Shown: one piece after another, positions 1 to 7,731 of the stretch
How positions within the stretch are numbered: position 1 is the stretch's first letter
How the letters are laid out: each line of letters starts with the position of its first letter
NCBI RefSeq assembly: GCF_009709555.1
Contig: NZ_WJBG01000220.1
Location: forward strand, 1 to 35,066
Direction: 5' to 3'
Source: Streptomyces blattellae
GTDB taxonomy: Bacteria; Actinomycetota; Actinomycetes; Streptomycetales; Streptomycetaceae
DNA: 35,066 nucleotides
Made by a program: the position numbers and the translations under genes
The notes under the pieces: model-generated
The model's input: only the letters and a program-made list of their open reading frames with translations
Database searches by the model: none
What the model was told of the DNA's origin: nothing

Positions 1-1480
1 TCAGACACCCCATGTCGTTTGGTGTCAAGCGGTATGGGGTTGTGCGTGGTGCGACCAGGCGGTTGCTTCGTCGTAGAGGGTGCGGGTCTTGAGGCATCCG
101 TGGAGGATGCCGACGAGCCTGTTGCCGACCTGGCGGAGGGCAGAGTTGTAGCCGGCCTCGCGGGCTCGCTGCTTGTCGTAGTACCGGCGGGCGCCGGGTG
201 AGGCCCGCAGGGCGGAGAACGCCTGGCGCTGAAGCGCGTCGGCGAGCCGGTTGTTGCGCACGTAGCGGGCCTGGACGGTGTGGCTCTTGCCGGAGGCCCG
301 GGTAACGGGGCTGGTTCCGGCGTAGTTCTTGCGGGCCTTGGCGGAGCTGTAACGGGTGGGATCGTCCCCGAACTCGGCGAGCACCCGGGCGCCGGTGATC
401 TCTCCGATGCCGGGCATGGAGAGGTAGATCTCAGCGTCCGGGTGCGCGAGAAAATGCGCCTTCACCTGCTCTTCCATCGCGGCTATCTGTTCGTTGAGGG
501 CGATCAGGAGACGAGCATGGGCGGTCGTGGTGGCCCCGTAGGCGGCGGCCACCGGCTCGGGCAGTTCCAGGTGCTTCTCGCGCAAGGCGGCCTGGATGGC
601 CCCGGCCTTCTGGTCCCGGTTGTGGCGTCGGGCGCGGGCCAAGATGGCGGTGATCTGGATGCGGGTGAGCCTGGCCGCCGCCTGGGGGGTGGGCGCCTTG
701 ATGAGCAGTTCCAGCGCGTCGGTGCTGGTCAGCTCCAGGCTCGCGTAGGCGTTCAGGGCTGCGGGGAAGTACTCGCGCAGCGTGTTGCGCAGTCGTTGGA
801 AGGTGCGGGTGCGTTCCCAGATCAGGGTCTGGTGGGCGCGGGCGACGACCTTGACGGCCTGGGCCTGGTCGCTGTCGCCGGCGATGGGCCGCAGCTGGTC
901 GCGGTCGATGCGGACCATGTCGGCCAGCGCGTGGGCGTCGCCTCTGTCGCTCTTGGCGCCGGAGGTGCTGTACCGCTCCTTGAACCGGGCGACCTGCCGA
1001 GGGTTGATCGCGTAGACCCGGTAGCCGGCCGCAAGCAGGGCCTGCACCCAGGTGCCGCGGTCCGTCTCGATCCCGACGATCACGTCGCAGGGGACGAGGT
1101 CCTCACCCGCATGCTTCGCCACAAGCTCGTGGAGCTTGGTGATACCGTCCGCGCCCTCGGGCAACCTTGCGGTCGCGAGGCGGCGGCCGGTGGTGTCCTG
1201 GACTTCGACATCGTGGTGGTCCTCGGCCCAGTCGTCGCCGATCAGCAGCAACTCATCCTCCAGGTCAGGTACTTCCCGGTCATGCAGCCCGCGGAAGACA
1301 CGGCACGCGGCCTAATGGATCCAGTGCTCACGCTCAGCTCGGCGGGCACGCCACCCCATCAGCGGTCATGGCCTTCCGGCCAACCAGCAGGGGCACGGTC
1401 TGACCACAGAACTCACAGTGGTTCCGGCGACATAAGTGCTCACCTGCTGGCGGCTACGGCACCGAGTCTCTCCGACCCGG
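1..1480 (-). mobile_element. IS110-family insertion sequence, one end outside or at window edge
   Basis: The element consists of the transposase gene plus about 200 bases of non-coding DNA upstream of it (roughly 1252-1480). That is the place where IS110-group elements keep the end that encodes their bridge RNA. The outer end beyond the transposase stop is cut by the window start. The inner end cannot be fixed by eye because IS110 elements usually lack terminal inverted repeats. It must lie before about 1494, where lanC coding sequence resumes. The insertion, with or without later deletion, appears to have removed the 5' part of lanC. Confidence 0.65.
25..1251 (-). CDS. IS110-family transposase (DEDD / Transposase_20)
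   Basis: A 408-residue protein of normal length for the family. The N-terminal DEDD RuvC-like domain shows acidic residues in IGDDW (about 6-7), IETDRG (E62) and KSDRGDAHALADM (D102, D105). The C-terminal Transposase_20 domain begins with MPGIGEITGARVLAEFGD and continues into the YAGTSPVTRASGKS region, which carries the catalytic serine in this family. The start is a TTG placed five bases after GGAGG, so translation is well supported. The protein catalyses recombination of its own element; IS110 relatives are guided by a structured RNA from the non-coding end. The gene looks intact and may be active. Confidence 0.93.
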   Translation of the reverse strand: MLLIGDDWAEDHHDVEVQDTTGRRLATARLPEGADGITKLHELVAKHAGEDLVPCDVIVGIETDRGTWVQALLAAGYRVYAINPRQVARFKERYSTSGAKSDRGDAHALADMVRIDRDQLRPIAGDSDQAQAVKVVARAHQTLIWERTRTFQRLRNTLREYFPAALNAYASLELTSTDALELLIKAPTPQAAARLTRIQITAILARARRHNRDQKAGAIQAALREKHLELPEPVAAAYGATTTAHARLLIALNEQIAAMEEQVKAHFLAHPDAEIYLSMPGIGEITGARVLAEFGDDPTRYSSAKARKNYAGTSPVTRASGKSHTVQARYVRNNRLADALQRQAFSALRASPGARRYYDKQRAREAGYNSALRQVGNRLVGILHGCLKTRTLYDEATAWSHHAQPHTA

Positions 1481-1493
1481 CAGCTCCCATTAG

Positions 1494-2108
1494 GCGGCAT
1501 CAGGCGGCCACGCCAACGTCGGCCTTGCCCATGGCATCACCGGCCCGCTCGCCCTCCTCGCCCTGGCCAAGCGCCGCGGCATCACCGTGGATGACCACGG
1601 CACCGCCATGACCCGCATCTGCCGATGGCTCGACCGCATCCGCCACAGCGACCACCGCGGTACCCGATGGCCGCGCTGGATCAGCGAGACCGGCCCCGCA
1701 CCCATACATCCGGCCGCGCCGTCCTGGTGCTACGGCACCCCCGGCCTGGCCCGTGCGCAGCAGCTCGCCGCGATCGCGCTGGCCGACACCGACCGCAGGC
1801 GCATGGCCGAACGCGCCCTCCTGGACTGCCTGACCGACCCTCACCAGCTCGACCAGCTCACCAACCGCGGCCTGTGCCACGGAGTCGGCGGCCTCCTACG
1901 TACCGTGCAACGCGTCGCCGAAGATGCCGAGACCCCCACCGCGTTCACCGACCGGCTCCCCGAACTCCGCGACCGCTTCCTCGCCCTCGCCCCTCCGGAA
2001 GAACCCGGCTTCCTCGAAGGAGCAGCAGGGGCTGCCCTCGCTTTCCAAACCGCCGAACCGGACTCCGGACCCGCCACCCCCTGGGACGCCTGCCTACTCC
2101 TGTGCTGA
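1494..2108 (+). pseudogene. lanthipeptide cyclase (LanC-like), C-terminal remnant
   Basis: The frame reads GGHANVGLAHGITGPLALLA, typical of the middle of Streptomyces LanC enzymes. It continues to WCYGTPG (zinc-ligand Cys) and GLCHG (zinc-ligand Cys-His), then the C-terminal GFLEGAAGAALAF and PWDACLLL segments. LanC proteins add Cys thiols to dehydrated Ser/Thr to form thioether rings. An in-frame TAG sits at 1491-1493 and no LanC N-terminal half (normally about 200 residues more) precedes it, where IS110 DNA lies instead. The remaining piece ends 11 bases before the next gene, whose ribosome binding site overlaps the stop. All three zinc ligands survive but the toroid cannot fold complete, so I call it a remnant. 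Confidence 0.8.
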
Positions 2109-2119
2109 GGAGACCGCAC

Positions 2120-3076
2120 ATGGACCACGAGGGCACCAGCGCGATGGAGAACGCCGTCCTGTCCGTCCTCACCGGAACGCCGATCGAGCAGGCCGCCAAC
2201 AGGGTCCGCACATCCCCAGCCCGGCTCACTGACGCGGTCGAGCGCTACCGCGCTGCCGGCCGAGCCGCACTCGCCACTCCGCCTACGGAATGGCACCAGG
2301 TGAACATCGAGTTCACCGACTACCCCACCGCGGAACACTCCTTCCGCGCCTACCTCCTGCCGTATCTACGCACGGAGGCCGTCGGAGCATGGTGGTTCGT
2401 ACGGAAGCACCCCTGCTGGCGCCTGCGCGTACACCCGGCCGCGGACGCGGACACCGAGGGCACCATCGCGCACCTCACCGAGGCCCGGGACAGAATCCTG
2501 TCCCGGGGCGTGGCCAAGCGATGGTGGCCATCCCGGTACGAACCAGAGACCATCGCGTTCGGCGGCCCAGACGGCATGACGCTCACGCACGCCCTGTTCC
2601 ACGCCGACAGCGTCGGCGTCCTCGACTACCACCAGCACGCTGCCGACGGCACCCGCGGCCTCCTCGGGACGAAAGAGACCTCCCTCCTCGTCACCACCCT
2701 GTTCCTGCGCGCCGCCGGACTGGAATGGGGCGAACAGGGAGACGTATGGGGCCAGATCGAGGCCAGACGGCCGCTTCCCTCTGACGCATCCCTCACCCAG
2801 ATCAGCGGCATGACGACCGCGCTACGACGCCTTCTGACGCTCGACGCCCGCCCCGCACTCGCCGACGGCCCCCTGACACCGCTGCGGACCTGGACCACCA
2901 GCATGGAGCGCGGCGCCACCGCCCTCGCGGACGCGGCTCGCGCGGGCAGCCTCCAGCTCGGCCTGCGCACCATCCTGGCCAGGCACGTGCTCTTCCACTG
3001 GAACCGCATGGGCTTCACCAACCACCAGCAGGCCATCTGGGCACGAGCGGCGAGACAGACAATCCTCGGAGATTGA
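2120..3076 (+). CDS. thiopeptide-type bacteriocin biosynthesis protein (LanB C-terminal elimination-domain family)
   Basis: A 318-residue protein. After an N-terminal helical part it shows the family pattern: WHQVNIEFTDYPTAEHSFRAYLLPYLR, then GAWWFVRKHPCWRLRV, a long variable middle with RYEPETIAFGGPDGMTLTHALFHADS, and a C-terminal LARHVLFHWNRMGF. In class I lanthipeptide and thiopeptide pathways this stand-alone domain acts on the precursor peptide, as the glutamate-elimination partner of a split dehydratase or as a related cyclising enzyme. The start is the ATG seven bases after GAGGAG; the longer open frame upstream overlaps lanC and is not used. It follows the lanC remnant directly, so it is probably a leftover of a ribosomal-peptide cluster. 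No precursor, glutamylating dehydratase or transporter is visible nearby. Confidence 0.8.
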   Translation: MDHEGTSAMENAVLSVLTGTPIEQAANRVRTSPARLTDAVERYRAAGRAALATPPTEWHQVNIEFTDYPTAEHSFRAYLLPYLRTEAVGAWWFVRKHPCWRLRVHPAADADTEGTIAHLTEARDRILSRGVAKRWWPSRYEPETIAFGGPDGMTLTHALFHADSVGVLDYHQHAADGTRGLLGTKETSLLVTTLFLRAAGLEWGEQGDVWGQIEARRPLPSDASLTQISGMTTALRRLLTLDARPALADGPLTPLRTWTTSMERGATALADAARAGSLQLGLRTILARHVLFHWNRMGFTNHQQAIWARAARQTILGD

Positions 3077-3375
3077 CCGGTCGCTCCTCAGCGCACATCT
3101 TCAAGGTCGGCTTGCAAGGGCCGAAGCACCGTCGCACTGCGCACCATCTCATCGGCACTCGCCCCGAGGCATCCGGCGAGGCATGGGTCTGGCTCTACCA
3201 AGGCCGCATCGCGACACGGCACCCCTCCTGCGCAGCGAGCCCTGCACCGTCTCCGTCACCCACGACAGCGCCCGCATCACATTGACCATCCGACCAGCGA
3301 TCTGCCTGCCGCTCGCGCACCGCCAGGGGCACCGAACACACCGTCTGCACACAGGACTTCAAACCCCACGCATCG
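3077..3375. other. intergenic stretch without a confident gene
   Basis: About 300 bases between the RiPP enzyme and the Nudix gene. Short frames exist on the plus strand (for example from 3183) but none has a ribosome binding site, signal peptide or recognisable domain. It is probably decayed coding DNA. Confidence 0.4.
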
Positions 3376-3843
3376 ATGGGCAGGCGTGACTACGAAGACG
3401 ATCCCGACGCCCCTGCCGCGAACAGCCTCGTTCCCGCTGCTTCCACCGTCGTGGTCGACGACGCCGGACGCATCCTGCTCCAGCGCCGCGCCGACAACAG
3501 CATGTGGGCCCTGCCCGGCGGCGCCATGAGCATCGGCGAATCGCTGCCGGACTGCGCGGTGCGAGAGACGCGAGAAGAGACCGGCTACGAGGTCGAGATC
3601 ATCGGCATCGTGGGGACCTACACGAACCCCCGGCACGTCTTCGCGTACGACGACGGCGACGTCCGGCAGGAGTTCTCGATCTGCTACCTGGCCCGGCCGG
3701 TGGCGGGACATCTGGCCGTATCCGACGAGTCCACGGATGTCCGCTGGTTCGAGCCGTCCGAGGTCGACGCGCTGCCCATGGTCCCCAGCATCCGCAAGCG
3801 CGTGGACGACTGGCGCCACGGGAACATGCCCGCAGCCCGCTGA
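3376..3843 (+). CDS. Nudix hydrolase
   Basis: A 155-residue single-domain protein. The Nudix box is complete: G49, E55 and the RETREETGY stretch (63-71) match GX5EX7REUXEEXGU, the Mg-binding and catalytic motif. Flanking elements fit small nucleotide-diphosphate hydrolases: the SLVPAASTVVVDDAGRILLQ strand before the box, and YTNPRHVFAYDDGDVRQEFSICYLARP after it. Substrate specificity cannot be read from the sequence. The start matches the common N-terminus of these Streptomyces Nudix proteins (MGRRDY, then DPDAPAANS), although no clear Shine-Dalgarno precedes it. It has no operon partner. Confidence 0.88.
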   Translation: MGRRDYEDDPDAPAANSLVPAASTVVVDDAGRILLQRRADNSMWALPGGAMSIGESLPDCAVRETREETGYEVEIIGIVGTYTNPRHVFAYDDGDVRQEFSICYLARPVAGHLAVSDESTDVRWFEPSEVDALPMVPSIRKRVDDWRHGNMPAAR

Positions 3844-4262
3844 TCACCGGCGGCATGACACGTTCGGCGACGGCTTCGGACGCCGGTTGTCCTTGCGGGA
3901 GTTGCAGACCCGGTGCGCCGGAAGCAGGGACGTGATGGAGGACGGGTCGAGACCCTGGGCGATCAAGATAGCCCGGTCCGGCTCATGGCCAACGGTGATC
4001 CCTTTCGACAGCGCTGGAACCGTCGACTCGACGTGCAGCTCACCGGGCTGCCCCCGGCCCTGGTCATCACCGGCGAGGCAAACGTGCCGCGCGACGAGGG
4101 CGAAGCACCCTGCGCACGGCTTTCGGCACCGACTGACGTAACAGACGCAACAGTCGTGCCACAAGACACTCCCGTTTCCTCCCGGCGCACCGCCAAAGCC
4201 TTTACATTTCAGCCACGTTGGGCCCAGGTGTAAGCAGCAGGTGTATGCAGAAGGAGACCGGA
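3844..4262. other. intergenic stretch with a possible HNH-nuclease remnant on the minus strand
   Basis: About 420 bases without a supported gene. On the minus strand the frame ending at 3844 reads LLPAHRVCNSRKDNRRP near its end. This resembles the C-terminal half of an HNH nuclease motif (PxHrxCNxxK), preceded by about 75 residues of plausible but unplaced coding sequence. It has no convincing start and no first His of the motif that I can assign, so I treat it as a possible fragment only. The rest should contain the promoter of the amidase gene. Confidence 0.3.
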
Positions 4263-5189
4263 GTGAGCACGAAGACAGGACCGCAGCGGTACCCCGGGGC
4301 GAGCCGCGCGAACTGGTACCAGGACGACTTCGGCGGTGACGCGATGGAGGTCAACGTCGTCGTCCTGCACACCACCGAGGGCCGCACCCTGCCCGGATAC
4401 GGCGGGGGCGGCTCCGCGCCCAACCTCACGGCCGTGCCCGACCTCGCGGCCAAGAAGCTGAAGTGGTACCAGCACTTCGACGTGGAGTCCTCCTCCAGAG
4501 CCCTGCAGAACCTGCGCGGCGGCGTCGAGACGAACACCCTGAACGTCTGTCAGGTCGAGCTGGTCGGCACCTGCGACCCCAAGACGCACCAGAAGTGGGC
4601 GGCCGCAAAGCAGTCGCACGTCTACTGGCCCGACGCCCCCGAGTGGGCGCTGACCGGCGTCGCGCGCTTCCTCGCCTGGATGCACGAGGAGCACGGCGTG
4701 CCGCTGGCCGGGCCGAAGCAGTGGCCGGCGTATCCGACGTCGTACGCGAACGGCGGCGACCAGCGGATGTCGGGCACGAAGTGGGGCGACTTCAAGGGGG
4801 TGTGCGGTCATATGCACGTGCCGGAGAACGTCCACGGCGACCCCGGCGCGATCGACTTCGCCCGCATCCTCAAGCACGCCAAGGCGGAGCTGGACCTCGG
4901 CGACGGGACTCCGTCGGACACCGCGGCGGCCAAGCCCTCGAAGCCGAAGGTGCCCGCCTACCCCGGCCGCAAGTACTTCCGCGACGGCGCCTCCAACGAG
5001 CACGTCCTGAAGCTCGGCAAGCAGCTCGTCAAGCGCGGCTTCGGCGACCACTACCGCGTCGGCCCCAGCAGGACCTGGGGCGAGGCCGACCGCCTCAACG
5101 TGCGCGACTTCCAGAAGTCCCGCAAGGAACTGCGCGGCGACGCGGACGGCCAGCCGGGCCCGCTGACCTGGCAGCTCCTGTTCTCTTAG
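4263..5189 (+). CDS. endolysin-like N-acetylmuramoyl-L-alanine amidase with peptidoglycan-binding domain
   Basis: A 308-residue protein. Residues about 1-215 resemble PGRP/amidase_2-type lysins: MEVNVVVLHTTEG has the first zinc-ligand-like His (H36), then SAPNLTAVPD, the WYQHFDVESSSRAL region, ETNTLNVCQVELVG, and VCGHMHVPENVHGDPGAIDF with candidate His ligands. A short Pro/Lys linker leads to a C-terminal peptidoglycan-binding module (YFRDGASNEHVLKLGKQLVKRGF, then VRDFQKS, ending GPLTWQLLF). The start is the GTG five bases after AAGGAGA. There is no signal peptide, as in phage endolysins, so export would need a holin or cell lysis. No other phage genes are adjacent. A perfect terminator hairpin follows. 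Confidence 0.8.
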   Translation: MSTKTGPQRYPGASRANWYQDDFGGDAMEVNVVVLHTTEGRTLPGYGGGGSAPNLTAVPDLAAKKLKWYQHFDVESSSRALQNLRGGVETNTLNVCQVELVGTCDPKTHQKWAAAKQSHVYWPDAPEWALTGVARFLAWMHEEHGVPLAGPKQWPAYPTSYANGGDQRMSGTKWGDFKGVCGHMHVPENVHGDPGAIDFARILKHAKAELDLGDGTPSDTAAAKPSKPKVPAYPGRKYFRDGASNEHVLKLGKQLVKRGFGDHYRVGPSRTWGEADRLNVRDFQKSRKELRGDADGQPGPLTWQLLFS

Positions 5190-5209
5190 TCGTCCACAAG
5201 CCGGTACCG

Positions 5210-5240
5210 CATGCACCCCGCGTCACCCGCGGGGTGCATG
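5210..5240 (+). terminator. rho-independent-type hairpin after the amidase gene
   Basis: Perfect 13-bp inverted repeat CATGCACCCCGCG / CGCGGGGTGCATG around a 5-base loop, 20 bases after the amidase stop. A U-tract is absent, as is common in Streptomyces. Confidence 0.75.
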
Positions 5241-5351
5241 TCGTCACCGGCGGCGAATCTGCGCAAGAGCACCACACTGACTGCACACAGGCTTTCGAAA
5301 GCCTGGCTAGGTTGCTGGCCATTCGATGCCGTCAACCCAGGAAGACCAGAG

Positions 5352-6128
5352 ATGGACTACTGCACCACGTGTCGCCGGCACCTCAACGGCGCTCTGGTCT
5401 GTCCCGGGTGCGGCGCCTACGCCCCGGACATAGCCCCGATGCCGATGTCCGGCTGGTACGCCGATCACTGCCAGGACGAGGCCGGCACCGAGCCCGCCGT
5501 ACCCGCCGTGGACCAGGGCACGGATGATGTCCAGGGTCCCCGCCACGCCCCGGTCGCGGCCCCTTCGTCCCACGGCGGCCGGGCCGCGCGGCGGCGGCAG
5601 CTCGCCAGGCTGAAGAAGCATCAGCGGCGGGCCATGCTCGCGACCGCCGTCGCGCTCGTCGGCGGCGGCCTGAGCTTCCTCACGATGCAGCGCGGCGGCA
5701 CCGACCGGGCTCAGGCGGCCACGGCGCCGGACGACACGATCATGGGCGGTACGGGCGAACAGACGACGGGGGTGGAGGAGGCCCCGGCACAGGGCACCCG
5801 CCCGGCCTCGCCGACCCCCGGCACCCAGGTCTCCGACCCGGCATCCCCCCGGGTCCCCGGCAAGCAGTCCGCCAACACGTCGCGGACCACGCAGTCGCAC
5901 ACCGTCACCCTCGCGCCGAAGGCCCCGCAGCAGCAGCGGCAGACCCTGCCCCTGCTGCCCAGCACCCCGGACACCCCGGACACCCCGGTGACGACGCCGA
6001 CGCCCACCCCGTCCGCCTCCGCGACGACCGCCCCCGCCGCGACTCCGACGCCGTCGCAGACCCCCGCCGCCCCCGCGCCGACGGCGTCGTCACCGCAGCT
6101 CTGCCTGCTCGTGATCTGCCTGGGCTGA
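5352..6128 (+). CDS. SCO2400-type zinc-ribbon membrane protein
   Basis: A 258-residue protein. The N-terminus carries two CxxC pairs (C4, C7, C17, C20) forming a small zinc ribbon, with RRHLNGALVCPGCG characteristic of the Streptomyces SCO2400 group. After an acidic/Pro linker and a basic patch (RAARRRQLARLKKHQRR) comes one membrane segment (about 97-113, LATAVALVGGGLSFL). A long Pro/Thr/Ser/Ala-rich tail follows and ends in a short hydrophobic SPQLCLLVICLG. The predicted topology puts the zinc ribbon inside and the Pro/Thr-rich tail outside. The function is unknown. The start was moved to the ATG that begins the zinc ribbon; the longer frame overlaps the terminator upstream. Confidence 0.75.
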   Translation: MDYCTTCRRHLNGALVCPGCGAYAPDIAPMPMSGWYADHCQDEAGTEPAVPAVDQGTDDVQGPRHAPVAAPSSHGGRAARRRQLARLKKHQRRAMLATAVALVGGGLSFLTMQRGGTDRAQAATAPDDTIMGGTGEQTTGVEEAPAQGTRPASPTPGTQVSDPASPRVPGKQSANTSRTTQSHTVTLAPKAPQQQRQTLPLLPSTPDTPDTPVTTPTPTPSASATTAPAATPTPSQTPAAPAPTASSPQLCLLVICLG

Positions 6129-6146
6129 CCGGCACCCCGGGCACCG

Positions 6147-6539
6147 TCAGCCCCGCTCGTGCTGTCTGGGCAGGACCGTGACGCGGTGGAAGTTGCAGCC
6201 ACCGGGTGGCTGGGCCCCGGACGGAGACGGCTTCTCGTGGGCCTGGAGGGCGACGCTCACCAGGCTGGCCAGCAGGTCCACATCGGTTTCGCAGTCGAGG
6301 TGGACCGTCACCCAGCGGGAGCCGGGCACCACACGGATCGCCGTGGACCGCTGAAGGTCCTCGGCGAAACGTCTGATGGCACCGCTCGTGAGATGCAGGT
6401 CCACTTCGTGGTCGGAGTGGAAGTGCACGATTTCGCAGCGCCGGGTGCGCAGTGCGCGCCCCGTACCGCAACTGGCCTGGACCGCCGTGAGGTCGGGCCA
6501 GGCCTCCAGTCGCTCCAGGGCACGCTGGGCCAGAGTCAT
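6147..6539 (-). CDS. DUF5519 / luciferase-domain protein
   Basis: A 130-residue protein from the chosen ATG. It shows TLAQRALERLEAWPDLT at the start, CEIVHFHSDHEVDLHLT in the middle and VPGSRWVTVHLDCETDVDLL towards the end, a pattern I associate with DUF5519 (annotated as luciferase domain although no light-producing role is established). It is probably a small cytoplasmic protein. An in-frame GTG at 6572 would add 11 residues but has no ribosome binding site. The chosen ATG has GGAGG only one base away, so neither start is ideal; family likeness favours the ATG. It lies 57 bases downstream of hmuT on the same strand, in the place where heme permease genes would usually be expected. Confidence 0.72.
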   Translation of the reverse strand: MTLAQRALERLEAWPDLTAVQASCGTGRALRTRRCEIVHFHSDHEVDLHLTSGAIRRFAEDLQRSTAIRVVPGSRWVTVHLDCETDVDLLASLVSVALQAHEKPSPSGAQPPGGCNFHRVTVLPRQHERG

Positions 6540-6596
6540 GCCTCCATCGTCGCTCGATCGCCCCGTAGCCACCAGGGGTTGTTCAATCCGTAACCT

Positions 6597-7643
6597 TCAT
6601 CCCTGGTGAATCCGGTCCACCAGAATGTCGATGACCAGCGGGGTACGCGGCCCGAAGCTCAGCAGCACCCCGTCCTCCAGGGACACGACCCGCTTGGCCG
6701 CCCCCGCCGGGGTCTGGGCGACCCCCGGGATGTCCTCCAGCCCGTCGATACCGCCCACCGACTCCAGCCCCTTGTCCATCATCAGGATCACATCGGGCTG
6801 GGCGGAGACCAGGGCCTCGCTGGTGAGCGGTGTGAAGGGCTGGTCGAGTCCGGCCTCCACGCCCGCGTCGACCGCACCCGCCGCCTCGATCAGCGAGTCG
6901 GCGCCGGAGCCCCTGCCGCCCATCAGGTAGACGGCCGCGCTGCCGCGCATGTAGAGGAAGGCCACCTTGGGCTCGCTGCCCTCGGGGACGGCGGCGCGGG
7001 CGGCGGCGATGTCGTCGGCCATACGGTCGTTGAGCGCCTTGCCCGCGCCGGGGACGCCGAGTGCCTCGGCGATCCGGGTGGTACGGGTCGTGACGTCGGC
7101 CAGTTTCGTCGCCGGGTCGAGGACGACCACCGGGACACCCGCGTCCCGGATCTGGTCGATCGCCTCGGACGGCCCGGTGTCGGTGTCGGCGAGGACGACC
7201 GTCGGCCTGAGCGACAGCACGCTCTCCGCACTCACGTCGTGCGCCTTGGTGACCTGCGGGAGTTTCTTCGCCTCCTCGAAGGTGGCGGTGATGTCACGGC
7301 CCACCACCTTGTCGCCCAGCCCCAGGGTGAACACGATCTCCGCCACACCGCCGTTGAGCGGCAGGATCCGCGACGCGTCCCGCACGGTCACCTCGCGGCC
7401 GTCGGAGGAGTCGACGGTCACCGGCAACTCCGGTGTGGGCGCCTTCCCTTCGAGCGGTACGAGCGTGTTCTTCGCGAGCTGCTTCTCGGCCGCGGCGGCC
7501 CGCTCGCTCGCGGAGACCGGAGACGCGTCCGACGCGCCGCCGGCATCGGCGGAGTTGCCCCCGCAGGCGCCGGTGAACAGGGCGACCGCCAGGGCGAGCG
7601 GGGCGAGGGCCCGCGCTCGCGGGGTTCTTCCGGACTTCTGCAT
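6597..7643 (-). CDS. hmuT: heme ABC transporter substrate-binding lipoprotein (HmuT)
   Basis: A 348-residue secreted lipoprotein. The signal peptide ends in FTGAC, giving a lipid-modified C27. The mature part is a class III periplasmic-binding fold of the heme/B12 type: ILPLNGGVAEIVFTLGLGDKVVGRD, SLRPTVVLADTDTGP, PFTPLTSEALVSAQPDVILMM and SFGPRTPLVIDILVDRIH. H135 (TKAHDVS) and the Y231-x-R233 pair (FLYMRGS) sit where corynebacterial HmuT proteins hold their heme-ligand His/Tyr and supporting Arg; I infer this from spacing and memory. The ATG lies seven bases after AAAGGA. It is divergent from the neocarzinostatin-like gene across a shared iron box. No hmuU permease or hmuV ATPase gene follows, so this receptor must pair with a transporter encoded elsewhere or be orphaned. 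Confidence 0.9.
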   Translation of the reverse strand: MQKSGRTPRARALAPLALAVALFTGACGGNSADAGGASDASPVSASERAAAAEKQLAKNTLVPLEGKAPTPELPVTVDSSDGREVTVRDASRILPLNGGVAEIVFTLGLGDKVVGRDITATFEEAKKLPQVTKAHDVSAESVLSLRPTVVLADTDTGPSEAIDQIRDAGVPVVVLDPATKLADVTTRTTRIAEALGVPGAGKALNDRMADDIAAARAAVPEGSEPKVAFLYMRGSAAVYLMGGRGSGADSLIEAAGAVDAGVEAGLDQPFTPLTSEALVSAQPDVILMMDKGLESVGGIDGLEDIPGVAQTPAGAAKRVVSLEDGVLLSFGPRTPLVIDILVDRIHQG

Positions 7644-7689
7644 CGCCAGTCCTTTCGTATCTCGCATCGCAATACGGTTGAGTCTTACT

Positions 7690-7709
7690 TTAGGTTAGGT
7701 TTACCTTAA
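7690..7709. promoter_or_regulatory. iron box (DmdR/IdeR/DtxR operator) between divergent heme genes
   Basis: TTAGGTTAGGTTTACCTTAA agrees at 16 of 19 positions with the actinobacterial iron-box consensus TTAGGTTAGGCTAACCTAA. It lies about 45 bases before hmuT and about 20 bases before the start of the 7732 gene. It can therefore repress both directions when iron is replete. Confidence 0.88.
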
Positions 7710-7731
7710 TTACCCGAGGTGGGGGTGTGAC

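Noticed and set aside
280..1611. Long plus-strand open frame of 443 codons
   Set aside because: It is antisense to the IS110 transposase, has low-complexity Gly/Val/Arg composition, and no start signal. High-GC DNA opens such shadow frames.
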